Part shown: positions 11,401 through 21,729 of the stretch, in pieces
How the letters are laid out: each line of letters opens with the position of its first letter
How positions within the stretch are numbered: position 1 is the stretch's first letter
Origin: Fistulifera solaris
Lineage: Eukaryota; Bacillariophyta; Bacillariophyceae; Naviculales; Stauroneidaceae
Length of the DNA: 64,000 bases
Direction: 5' to 3'
Assembly (NCBI GenBank): GCA_030295235.1
Contig: AP026167.1
Coordinates: 558,001-622,000 of the forward strand
The notes under the pieces: model-generated
The model's database searches: none
What the model saw: only the letters and a program-made list of their open reading frames with translations
Told to the model about the DNA's origin: nothing
Made by a program: the position numbers and the translations under genes

Positions 11401-14400
11401 AAGGAGCAAAAGTGTTATCGGCTACGTTAAGGATGTGGAAGCAACGCAAAACGTTCTTGCTGATGAGAAGAAGCGCAGTTTTGATTCAGGCTCAGCAGCG
11501 GCGTCGGCATGCATCCTTGATTGCGCAAAGGATTCGTGACCCTTTCTTTGACCTGACTTTAGCCGAGTGTCGATCCCTCTTACAGCTGAAGGAAGCCACC
11601 CTAGAAGCGGCTGTGTCCAGTAACGACTTTCAGTTGGCTGCCACTATTGAATCGGAGATGTAAGTGCTTTGAGTAACGTCAATACTCGCTATTTACTTCT
11701 CTAATGTATCTTTTCTTATTTCAAAAAAGTGTCGAAGTTAAAAGGCCATCTCAGACAAGCGTCCGCTTACTCGAGCAGTACTTGAAGAACGAATAGCTAG
11801 TGTTGAAGAGCGAATTAGCGAGGCCATCGAACGCAAAGCATACGTGGACTGTGCTCCATTGCAATCCCAACTAGACGAATTAATTTCAAAACGGTTGGAA
11901 CTGCCGACGATCAATGAGCTAGAAGACGAAGTCCAGAAAGCAGAGAGAGGCTTGTCGGAAACCGTTAAAAGAGAGACTTCGCTGGTGCGGCTGACTACCA
12001 ACTACGGCTTGACAAGGCAAAGCAACGGCTACAGAGTGCGTTGCAAGAAATGGATCCAGACAAGGTCGATGAAACAAAGAGTACAAACAGCGGAACAGAT
12101 GATTTGATGTCATTTGAAAGTCGATTCCAGCTGGATGAAGCTATTCAACGCCTTATTGAGCAACAGAAAACGAAAGTGAAAGAAAAGGATTTTCAGGGCG
12201 CGTCTTCGCTTCAAAGCAAAGTCGACCAACTTGAAAATATGAGACCGTTCTTTCCATCAATCGACGAACTGGAGCGGGAAATCAAAGGGTTGAAAATCAT
12301 GTTGGAAGACGCAGTGAAAGGGAAAAATTTCGAGTCAGCTGGAAGACTTGATCTTGACATCAAAGAAAAGGAAAAGAAGCTGGAAAGGGAACTGAGAAGC
12401 AGCACTTACGTGAAGAACTTGACTGTTACCTTATCGGATGGGACGACGCCGGTGTTTGAATCCCGTGCCAAACTCGAGAAAGAAATTCAGGCGAAGTCAA
12501 CTTTACAATCGGCATGCGTGCTAGCAAAAGACTTCGAAAAAGCGAAGAACTACCAATCTGATATTGATAGCCTCACCGCCCTTCGTACTTGTCTACCCAG
12601 TGAAAACGAACTCGTCAAACAGATCATTGAAACCAAAACGCAAATCGAAAGTTCAATGAAGACGAAGGATTTCTCAAAAGCGGAGAAACTTGGTCAAGAG
12701 CTTGAAGCACTTGAGAAGAAATACGCTGAGGAGACATTGTCTGAGGTTCCTAAGAAAGACGTTCCAGTTACTGTCAAAACAGCCGTGTCAAGAAAATTTC
12801 CTTTAACATTAAACGGTGATGCAAGACTCAGATCAAGTGAAACTTCTGTACGGTCAGCTAACGCAAAAAGTACTTCAGCTCAAAGTTCGCGCACTAAACC
12901 ATCTCTGCCCGCCACTCCTGCTAATTTCGGACGCCCTTCCACCATTCAGCCCACTAGCTACAGATCCGTCGCCAAGTTGCGCCCCGCTGTGCCACTAACA
13001 GGAAAATCAGATGAGTCAGTGTTGGCAATCATCAAGAATATAGCAGCAAAGCGTGCGAACTCTGCTGTTATCATTGATGGTAAAGGAGTTCTCGCAGGAA
13101 TCATCACCGATACCGACATCACTCGTCGAGTTGTGGCGATGGACGTAGACGCTACCACAACGAGCGTCGCCAAAGTAATGACACCCAATCCCACATGCGT
13201 CTCTCTTAGCGACTCGGCGTTAGATGCACTTTCGACCATGGTCGAGAATCGTTTCCGTCACCTTCCCGTGATCGACAGTGAAGGGTCCGTGGTCGGTCTC
13301 TTGGATATCGCCAAGTGTCTGAATGAGGCCATTTCAAAGCTGGAAAAGATTCAAGAGAAGAATAGCAAGAGCACACAGGATGTTGTTAGCCAGGTAGTGA
13401 GCCAACAAGGAGCCGGTGGTGCACAAGCTGCTGCCCTCCAAGCTCTCCTCGGTACCTTAATGAATCAAGCATTCGGGACGCAATCGGCACCGACTCTTCG
13501 GAGTGTACTGGCAGGAAAGCCTTGTACGATTGTCAATCCTGATACGTCTTTGTATGATGCGGGCAGGCTGATGGCGGAGAACCGCAAGGCAGCGTTGGTA
13601 GTTGATGAAGCGAGCGGGGAGTTAGTTGGAATTTTTGGGTTCAAAGACATGATGAATCGGGCCATCGCAAAAGAGTTACCATTGGCTACGACACCAATAT
13701 CCGAAGTCATGACTCCAAGTCCAGAATGCATGTCACCGGAGAATACTGTTCTCGAAGCACTTCAGACAATGCACGACAATCACATTTTGACGCTCCCCGT
13801 TTGTGAAGCCAGCGGTCAGGTGGTTGGTCTCGTGGACGTGATGGATGTTGTTTACGGTTGTGGAGGCGCAGATGGATGGCAGTCTATTTTCAGTAGCGCT
13901 ATGGATGCCCAAGATGATGTTTCTGATGTAACGTCTGTCCGCAGCAGACCAGAGTCTCATGAAATAGAAGCTGAGCGCCCGGTGGCAAGTTTACTTGAGT
14001 CCTCTGGCGAGCATCCCGTTTCGATGCTTCGTCCGATGAAGCCTCTTCTCTCGACATGCCAGGATTCTGTTCTCAAGGTAGCTCAGTTTCTCACTGCAAA
14101 GAGAGGCGTAGCGGCTCTCATCACCAATCCAACTGGGGGTTTGGCGGGGATTGTCACTGACACGGACATTACTCGGCGTGTTGTTGCCATGGGTTTGTCA
14201 CCTGCCACAACTGAGGTCACAAATGTTATGACCAAAAATCCGGCATGCGTGGCAATGACGGATTCAGCAATGGACGCTTTGACAATCATGGTTGAAAACC
14301 ACTTTCGTCATCTTCCGGTTGTCGACAGCGACCGTTCGATTGTTGGCGTGATTGATATTGCCAAATGTTTAAGCGGGGCTATTGCTTCCTTAGAGAAAGC

Positions 14401-16584
14401 CCAAGCAAGAAGCGACAACAAGGCAAGGGAAACAATCAGTCACATTATGACTCAGAATGGTAGTGATGGTAGTCATTCTGCCGCACTGCAAGCCCTCTTA
14501 GGATCTCTGGTTTCTCAATCCTTTGGTAACAAAGCGCTACCCACACTCCGTAGTATCCTGACCGGGAAGCCACGAACGCTAGTCGGCCCTAACACATCCA
14601 TTTCTGAAGCTGCCAGAGCTATGACCGAGAATCGGAAAGCCGCACTAGTTGTTGATGAAGCGACGCAATCCCTTGTGGGCATTTTCGGATTCAAAGACAT
14701 GATGACTAGAGTAGTGGCAAAAGAACTGGATCTTGCAAAGAATTCGGTTTCTTCTGTCATGACCGCCAACCCTGAAACAGTTCTGCCTGATGTCTCTGTA
14801 CTTGAAGCTCTCCAGATAATGCATGACCACCACTTTCTTAATCTCCCCGTGTGTGAGGCTGATGGTACCGTGGTTGGTCTCGTGGATGTAATGGATGTGA
14901 TTCATGGATGCGGAGGCGCAGAGGGATGGAGATCTATTTTTAGCAGCGCCATGCACCTCCGAGGCGACGATGATGATGATCGGTCGGTTGCATCCTCCTC
15001 TGTCCATAGCTTGGGGCGCTCAGTGAAGTCGAAATTTTCAGCTGCAGCGAAGAAACACGTATCGGATACGACGGTTGAGAAATTGAGACCATCGAAACCT
15101 ATTCTAACCGACGATTCAAGCACCATATTAGCCGTTACTCAAATTATCAAAAGTAAACGAGGGTCGGCTTCAATTATTATCACACCTGCAGGAGAATTGA
15201 CTGGGATCATCACCGATACCGACATCACTCGTCGAGTTGTGGCGATGGACGTAGACGCTGCCACAACGAGCGTCGCCAAAGTAATGACACCCAATCCCAC
15301 ATGCGTCTCTCTTAGCGACTCGGCGTTAGATGCACTTTCGACCATGGTCGAGAATCGTTTCCGTCACCTTCCCGTGATCGACAGTGAAGGGTCCGTGGTC
15401 GGTCTCTTGGATATCGCCAAGTGTCTGAATGAGGCCATTTCAAAGCTGGAAAAGATTCAAGAGAAGAATAGCAAGAGCACACAGGATGTTGTTAGCCAGG
15501 TAGTGAGCCAACAAGGAGCCGGTGGTGCACAAGCTGCTGCCCTCCAAGCTCTCCTCGGTACCTTAATGAATCAAGCATTCGGGACGCAATCGGCACCGAC
15601 TCTTCGGAGTGTACTGGCAGGAAAGCCTTGTACGATTGTCAATCCTGATACGTCTTTGTATGATGCGGGCAGGCTGATGGCGGAGAACCGCAAGGCAGCG
15701 TTGGTAGTTGATGAAGCGAGCGGGGAGTTAGTTGGAATTTTTGGGTTCAAAGACATGATGAATCGGGCCATCGCAAAGAGTTACCATTGGCTACGACACC
15801 AATATCCGAAGTCATGACTCCAAGTCCAGAATGCATGTCACCGGAGAATACTGTTCTCGAAGCACTTCAGACAATGCACGACAATCACATTTTGACGCTC
15901 CCCGTCTGTGAAGCCAGCGGTCAGGTGGTTGGTCTCGTGGACGTGATGGATGTTGTTTACGGTTGTGGAGGCGCAGATGGATGGAGATCCATTTTCTCGA
16001 AAGCTATGGAAATTGACGAGTCAACAGCGTTATCCGTAGAAGAATCCAATCTGGCACCAAGTAGTCGATGGTTGGAGTCAGTTTCACGTCCAATGACGGC
16101 GAAGGTCAAGCTTCCAGGAAATATCCCATCAACATTGGAATTCGTCGACAACGATGTGAGTAGCGCAATGGATGATAGAGGAATCTCAAGAGTTTTCGGT
16201 CCCGAAGATGGGAGCGAATGCGGCGACATGAAAGGTACCTTCAAGATCACGGATTCAAAAGGACGGACACACCGAATCCGTTGCGAGCTCAAGCGTGATG
16301 CTCTGACCACTGCCATTTCCGAAAAGGCGGAGATTGAGCGCGACTGCTTCCAGGTTCAATATACTGACGAAGAAGGAGATTTGGTTGTTATCACCAGTGA
16401 CGAAGATGTCGGAGAGGCATGGACGGCGGCTCAAAAGGCCGGCAACAAAGTCGTTAAGCTTGATATGGTCTTTATGACGAAAAAAGCCAACGGCCCTGAT
16501 GGTCTGCTCTTGGCAGCTGGTGCTGTCTCACTAGTCGCAATCTGTGCTTCGGCGTTCTTCGTTCTCAATCGCGGTAAAAAATAA
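8421..16584 (+). CDS. Class-29-type myosin: motor, IQ neck, CBS repeats, PB1, tail anchor
   Basis: An actin-based motor with a sensor-like tail. Exons are 8421-8513, 8589-10620, 10703-11659 and 11730-16584, about 2,646 residues. The motor shows the P-loop GESGAGKT, switch I NDNSSRFGK, the LDIYGFETF switch II region and the actin-binding region HYIRCIKPN. A basic neck with IQ-like helices follows, then helical UVR-like repeats (KDFQGAS, KNFESAG, KDFEKAK, KDFSKAE). Twelve CBS domains in three four-domain modules, a PB1 domain (YTDEEGDLVVITSDEDV) and one C-terminal hydrophobic segment complete it. Class-29 stramenopile myosins are described with exactly this tail, which suggests ligand-gated cargo or membrane binding. 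Six one-base frame breaks lie near 9675, 10025, 11129, 11740, 11971 and 15775, four of them in A runs. Because other conserved genes here show the same, I favour sequence error over a pseudogene. Confidence 0.85.
13100..13879 (+). repeat. CBS module copy 1 (near-identical to 15206-15984)
   Basis: Segment inside the myosin tail covering most of a four-CBS module. By eye it matches 15206-15984 over 780 bases, with about two substitutions and one missing A. The middle module (about 14041-14920) is clearly diverged from both. Confidence 0.9.
15206..15984 (+). repeat. CBS module copy 3 (near-identical to 13100-13879)
   Basis: Second near-identical segment of the myosin tail. It has three A at 15775-15777 where copy 1 has four at 13669-13672, and this single difference throws the frame. 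Homogeneity between modules 1 and 3, but not 2, points to recent duplication or gene conversion. Confidence 0.9.
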
Positions 16585-16970
16585 ATCTTGTTACAGTCAA
16601 TTGAATGATATTGCAGTGAAACTATTGTTTTTTTTTAACCTTTCTTCGGCGATGAATTTAGTCAGCAAGTCGGAGCTCTCTCGAGCGTTTCTTGGAAAAC
16701 CACAGACCTAAGTACCAGTACCGTAGTGCCTGGTGTTGTTGTGCGCGTCCGATGACGATTCTACATTATAGTTTATAGTCACTCCCAGTCGGTCATTTGG
16801 GGTCATTTTTCACTTTGAACCCATCAACGTGCGTGGTTCGAAAACACAACACACAACACATCAAAAAAGCCATCGACCATTTCCGCTTCAAAGGAGTTAG
16901 CTTTTGTTACATCTGGGTCAAATCGTCACGTTCATTATTCTATCAATTTTAAATTCACTTCTGTGAGACG
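16585..16970. other. Intergenic; TPR gene promoter
   Basis: 386 bases between co-oriented genes. It holds a poly-T tract soon after the myosin stop, a CAGTACCGTAG stretch and an ACACAAC-rich leader before the next ATG. No gene or strong motif is seen. Confidence 0.45.
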
Positions 16971-17807
16971 ATGGACACTGCGACCGCCAAGGCACTACTT
17001 CAATCCGATGATGTTGCCAAGTTGCGAAAGGAAGCCATTTCATTGCAAAATTACAACACCGACAGCAGTGCTGAAGAGGAACAAATACTCAAACTGCAAC
17101 TGCTGCTCTGGAATAGAATATTGCAGCTTTCCGCGAGCGCTCCCGACTCGGAAAAAGCCGCAGTTTATGTATCCTCGGGCAACGTATGGATGCGTATGGG
17201 TGACAACGAGCGGGCGTCGGGACAATTGCAAAAAGCTCTTGCGTTACAAAAATCGGCGGGTGATTGTATCGCCACTGTGAAAACATTGCAATTATTGGGA
17301 CAAGCTGCGGTCAACTCGAGTGACTACGCGGCTGCTACGGAATACTACCAAAAAGCCATTGCCGAGCTCGTAGAAAACAACGAACAGCAATCGGAGTTGG
17401 CGTTAGCGTACAGCCAACTCGCTTCGGTCTTCGAGGTTCAATCCGAATTTGCAACAGCCTTACAATGGATTGATAAGGCGACGGATATTTACGATAAAAT
17501 TGCCAGTGACAAAGAGGATGAAATTGTTGCGGTTGTCGAGGCGCAAAGGGGAACATTACAAGAGAAGTTGGGCGAGTACGAGCAAGCGGTAGTATCTTTG
17601 AGCAAGGCACACAATGCTCTCTTGAAAACGCGGGGAGAGGATCATCCTCGAACGCAAGAAATTTCATTTTGCTTGAAATGGCTCGAAGTTTGGTGGACTG
17701 ATGCGTGCTTACAAAACGTTTTTGAAACATTTAATCTAAATTATAAGACCCTTCGTTCTGTACGTGCATTACTCGAGGAACTCGAATTCTCTGTCGATAC
17801 GATCTGA
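16971..17807 (+). CDS. TPR repeat protein, kinesin-light-chain-like
   Basis: A helical-repeat scaffold of up to 278 residues. Several tetratricopeptide repeats are readable from about residue 55 on, with the usual small-residue spacing (SSGNVWMRMGDNERASGQL, LLGQAAVNSSDYAAATEYY, LASVFEVQSEFATALQW). The last, GEYEQAVVSLSKAHNALLK followed by GEDHPRTQEI, resembles kinesin-light-chain and bacterial TPR_12 proteins. Such proteins bind partner proteins, and I infer no specific partner. The C-terminus is doubtful: at a T4 run near 17670 an alternative frame reads LLEMARSLVD and stops at 17701. That looks more natural than the long unusual tail of the uninterrupted frame, so the true protein may be about 240 residues. 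Confidence 0.75.
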   Translation: MDTATAKALLQSDDVAKLRKEAISLQNYNTDSSAEEEQILKLQLLLWNRILQLSASAPDSEKAAVYVSSGNVWMRMGDNERASGQLQKALALQKSAGDCIATVKTLQLLGQAAVNSSDYAAATEYYQKAIAELVENNEQQSELALAYSQLASVFEVQSEFATALQWIDKATDIYDKIASDKEDEIVAVVEAQRGTLQEKLGEYEQAVVSLSKAHNALLKTRGEDHPRTQEISFCLKWLEVWWTDACLQNVFETFNLNYKTLRSVRALLEELEFSVDTI

Positions 17808-17977
17808 AACGATTTGCTAGAGAAACAGAAACACCGAATTATCGCCGCCAAAGCACTCGTCCCATCATCAAACCCGAGTGGATATGATGAAAAGGTATAA
17901 CACTACGTGACGGTGAATCACACCCCCTCAAAATAAACGAATGCTGCTTTTTAAATTTCTTTTTTATTTAGTGAAAC

Positions 17978-19832
17978 TTATTGATTCGTATCTTTACGAT
18001 ACTGCAGTAAGTCGGCAATGCTCGTCAAAATATATCCATGCTTTCGGCAAAATCGTCTCATTTCGGGAAGTCGCATCATTTCCACAGGGTTGTCTTCGGA
18101 AACAATTTCACACAGGACACCAGCAGGTGCGCATCCTGCCAACCGTGACAAATCAACCGCAGCTTCGGTATGACCTTGTCGGGCCAAGACCCCACCTTGA
18201 ACCGCCTGTAACGGAAAGATGTGTCCCGGTCGCTGCAAATCAGACGCTTGCGTCGAAGATGCCGCCAACAATTGAACCGTTTTCGATCTGTCCGTGGCAC
18301 TGATTCCCGTCGTGATACCGTGTTCTTTTGTAGCGTCTACACTAACGCCAAAAGCAGTGCCTTTCGGATCTTCATTGTTCTTAACCATGGCATCAATTTG
18401 CAACTGTTCCATACGATCTTTTCCAAAGCGACACAGATGACTCCACTGCTGTACTTAACGATTTGTGCCATATCACGAGGAGTGCACTTGTCAGCCGCCA
18501 TGATGAAATCACCTTCATTTTCGCGATCCATGTCATCCACAACCACCACCATTTCTCCGCGAGCGATGGCAGCTATCGCCTTTTCGACTGATTCACGTCC
18601 AAAGCAGTACCCATCTTCTTGTGAAGCCACAACACCCTGCAGTCCGTCTTCGTCGTCCCCTATATCGTCTACTCCGACAGCTTCGGCAATTGCTTTCGCT
18701 TTCTCTTCTTCAACCAGTAAGGAAACCTGGATGGCATTGGCGGTCAAGTCCGTTCCATTGGTAATGTATTCATCCGTAACATACAGCGGCAAGTTACTAT
18801 TCCGCGAAAGCACATCGCTTTCATCATTCCCCACCAAAGCCGCTAAATTGGCATGATGCATTCGATGAAACTTAGATTCCAAGTACTTTTGATTGTGAAC
18901 GTTGGTTTTGGGAACGACCATGGGGACTGTTCCACGCACGTCGACACCCGCCTGTTTCAACAATTCCACTTTACGAGGATTGTTGGTCATGAGTTCAATC
19001 GACTGGATCCCCAAATCTTCTAAAATAGATGGTACGACACTGTATTCTCGCAAATCTTCGGGGAATCCCAAATGTAGATTCGCGTCGACCGTATCCATTC
19101 CGTGATCTTGCAACTGATAAGCCGCCACCTTGTTGGCGAGACCGATTCCACGACCTTCTTGTTGCAAGTAAATGATAAGACCACCTTCTTTTTGTATTTT
19201 TAATAGTGCCATGTGGAGCTGCTCTTTGCAGTCGCAACTGGAATCACGAAAGAAAAAAATGCGTCAGATGACCATCGACTGGACTCAATGTTTTTTTTTT
19301 ATAATTACACGTACCGTTGACTGCGAAATACTTCACTCGTCACACATTGATCATGAATACGAACTTGCACCGGCTGGGTACTGTGAAAGGGAGGCATTTT
19401 CGGATTGTAAATGACACAAGGTTCATGATTGAGTCGATTGGGCGGTTGCGGAATCCGATAGGCTCGCAATTGAAATTGTCCAATGTCGGTCGGTAATTTC
19501 GTTTCGGCGACGTATTCGACCGGAGTGGCTTTCGTCAATGCAGTCGCTTTGCCATTTCGTGGCGTGTAAAAGCCATTCTTGTCTTTGTGGCTGCTGCTGT
19601 TGTTACTGCCGCCTTGCAATTGACATTTGACGTCTTTCTTGGGAATCGTCGTCGAGCCCCCGCGCATGCGTCTTTGTGAATGCAATTTTCCCACCAAAAA
19701 GGGAGTACTGTGCGAAGAGGATGCGAAAGCATCGGAGCAACGACACAGAATGAGCGTCAATACAATGAGCATCGATGATCTCATGAGTATAATATTATGA
19801 CGACGTCGCTGTTGTCGTTGCAGCAGAGTCAT
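17978..19832 (-). CDS. GTP cyclohydrolase II / DHBP synthase fusion (riboflavin synthesis)
   Basis: Bifunctional enzyme giving both precursors of riboflavin: GTP to diaminopyrimidine, and ribulose 5-phosphate to dihydroxybutanone phosphate. Exons 19315-19832 and 17978-19237 (77-nt intron) encode about 592 residues. The N-terminus has a signal-peptide-like helix ending SDAFASSS, a plausible diatom plastid cleavage site. The cyclohydrolase half comes first (VRIHDQCVTSEVF, CDCKEQL with zinc Cys residues, QQEGRGIGL, MTNNPRKV). The synthase half follows (DDMDRENEGDF, ATDRSKTV, RPGHIFPL, GHTEAAVDL). This order is the reverse of the usual bacterial and plant RibBA. A frame break at the T4 run 18419-18422 is mended by one extra base, giving ALEKDRMEQL, as the family expects. 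The transcript runs toward the TPR gene. Confidence 0.9.
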
Positions 19833-20618
19833 GATTGTGTGTATGTGTGTGGGAAAAGAATCGAGTTGTGCGGTTGTTATTGTGAATGAATAGCAAACAA
19901 AGGGAAGACAAAGACACCTTTTGTGACGTTTCTGCTGATTGCCGATGAGATGATGGGTCCGCTGTTGTTCGTTGAACTTGAGGGCGACGGAGGGAAAATA
20001 CGATGATTAAACTCTCGAGCGCAAATAACCCTGAACTTGTCTTCCGCTCTTCTTGAATTACGATCCGATGGTTTGAGTTGAATATCAATTATGTAGGCGC
20101 GTCGATCGTGTGCAGGTCACACTTTCAACACAAGAGAAACAAGCAGACCGTTCACGAGGCTCTTTGTTCTTTGCTTTTGTTCGTTTTTTTTTTGCGCGTG
20201 GAAGGAGCGAGACCTCCCCTATCGTCATCATCGGAGGACGCGAAGCTGTTTGAAGTGAAAAGAGTACAGGTTCGACGAGGTTCGTTTTGCGAGTGTGGGC
20301 AATAAATCAATGGCCTACAGAAACGCCACCTGCGATTACGTGCGTATGAGTAGAAAGGTCCACGTAGGTTTACGGTGAGGGGTAGAGGACTGACGGTCAG
20401 ACGACGTCACGGGACTGCACACATTCTTTGATCCGTGACTGCTCCTCGAGGAGTTACGAATGCTCTCACCGCTCACTTTTTTTCAAGTCATTCTCTTTGC
20501 CAGAAAACATCTCACATCAATGCTAAGAGCTACACGAAAACTCCTCATTTCTTAGAAATAGCATTTACACTATGCATATTCACCTGCATTTTGTTTGCGC
20601 TTTGGAAAGTAGACTGCT
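19833..20618. other. Intergenic; riboflavin-gene promoter
   Basis: 786 bases upstream of the riboflavin gene and downstream of the Cys-rich gene, both on the minus strand. One GACGTCAC element lies near 20403. Short open frames on both strands have no recognisable product. A poly-T tract occurs near 20190. Confidence 0.45.
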
Positions 20619-21051
20619 TTAACGTTCCATCACCTCCTTTTGTGTAAGACAGAAACCGCATTTTGGGAAAAGTGTCAAACCAGCTACAGACACTGCCACG
20701 GGAACTTCTTGATTGCAAGGTAAAGCACAAGATAAGACACCACAGCAGACGTGGCACTGTCCGTTTATGATGCTACACCCGTCACATTCCGGTTGAATGC
20801 CGACACAACAGAATGGAAAGAGCGGGGGAGCACCAGGCTTGCAGCATAACTCGGCATTCAAGCAGCAGATACCAGCCTGAAAAAGATTTGAGAAAAAACA
20901 TTCGTCTGAGCAAAGTAACGTTTTTGAATCAACTTACTTTACCGGAGCAACCAATGCAATCGCAAGTCGGATAGATGGAAAGATTCACACAGCAGATTGC
21001 AAAGCAAAGAACAAGATTGTCTTCATTGACAGCATCGTCACCGCAACACAT
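20619..21051 (-). CDS. Small spliced Cys-rich protein
   Basis: A 123-residue protein from exons 20938-21051 and 20619-20876, with a 61-nt GTAAGT...CAG intron that keeps phase. The first exon is too short to stand out alone; it begins MCCGDDAVNEDN and ends DCIGCSGK. About a fifth of residues are Cys, many as CC or CxxC pairs (CFAICCV, CLNAELCCK, CDGCSI, CHVCCGVL), followed by LPCNQEVPVAV and FPKCGFC. There is no signal peptide and no transmembrane run clear enough to call. Patterns like this recur in algal genomes without assigned function; metal binding or multiple acylation are possible. The function is unknown to me. It is transcribed divergently from the eIF4G-like gene. Confidence 0.75.
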
Positions 21052-21729
21052 CTTTTATTTATGAGTTTGTTTTTGAAAGGAAACAAATATAATTATGAAT
21101 GAAAAAGTCGTCAGCTTTCTCATCTTTTGTAGGAAACGCCCCAATACGTTGTATTTCTTTCGAACGAGAATGTGTCGGCGAGGAGGTTCGATCGTTCCTG
21201 AACGCGATGGACAACTCAATCGTGCTTCTTGGAGCATGACGTCAAGAATGTTGACTATCTTCCAAAGTGTGGGTTCGACCCCGCCACTACATTTCAGTCA
21301 CGAGGTAAAATGTGTCAAGCAGAATGCAGAATAAGAGTTCATGCTCACGATTTTTCGATCTTGGTGTTACATTATTATTATTCGGTAAAGCAACGACGGA
21401 CAGTTCATGTAAAGAAGCAGCATTTTCGTTGCACATTCGATAATGGACGTCGATAACGCATGGGGAACGTTGTTTCAGAGTTTTACTCTCACACAAAGAG
21501 TCGACGGGCCACATTCACGACTAGAGATGTCAGCCCTGACTTCGTCGACCGACAGCAAGACGTCAGGGACGGGAACTCGCCTCGCACACTACTTGACGAC
21601 GCGCAAAGCCATTAGGTCATTTCAAATGTACGTTGGTCATTCTATTAAAACATGCTGTTTTAGATTACTGAAACGACCAAACGAGTACAAAGTATAACTG
21701 AATCATTGTAAGTTACAAGTAACGAAATA
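21052..21729. promoter_or_regulatory. Divergent promoter region, Cys-rich / eIF4G-like genes
   Basis: 678 bases between divergent genes. It contains a perfect TGACGTCA (21237-21244) and a second GACGTCA near 21560, both CRE-like. Open frames here (for example 21095-21334) lack any recognisable product. Confidence 0.4.

Noticed and set aside
8421-16584. Calling the myosin a pseudogene
   Set aside because: Its breaks resemble those in many unrelated conserved genes here, and all motor, CBS and PB1 motifs are preserved between them.
21240-21310. Possible tRNA T-arm (GGGTTCGACCCC)
   Set aside because: No matching acceptor stem, D-arm or anticodon arm is found upstream; stem pairing is poor.
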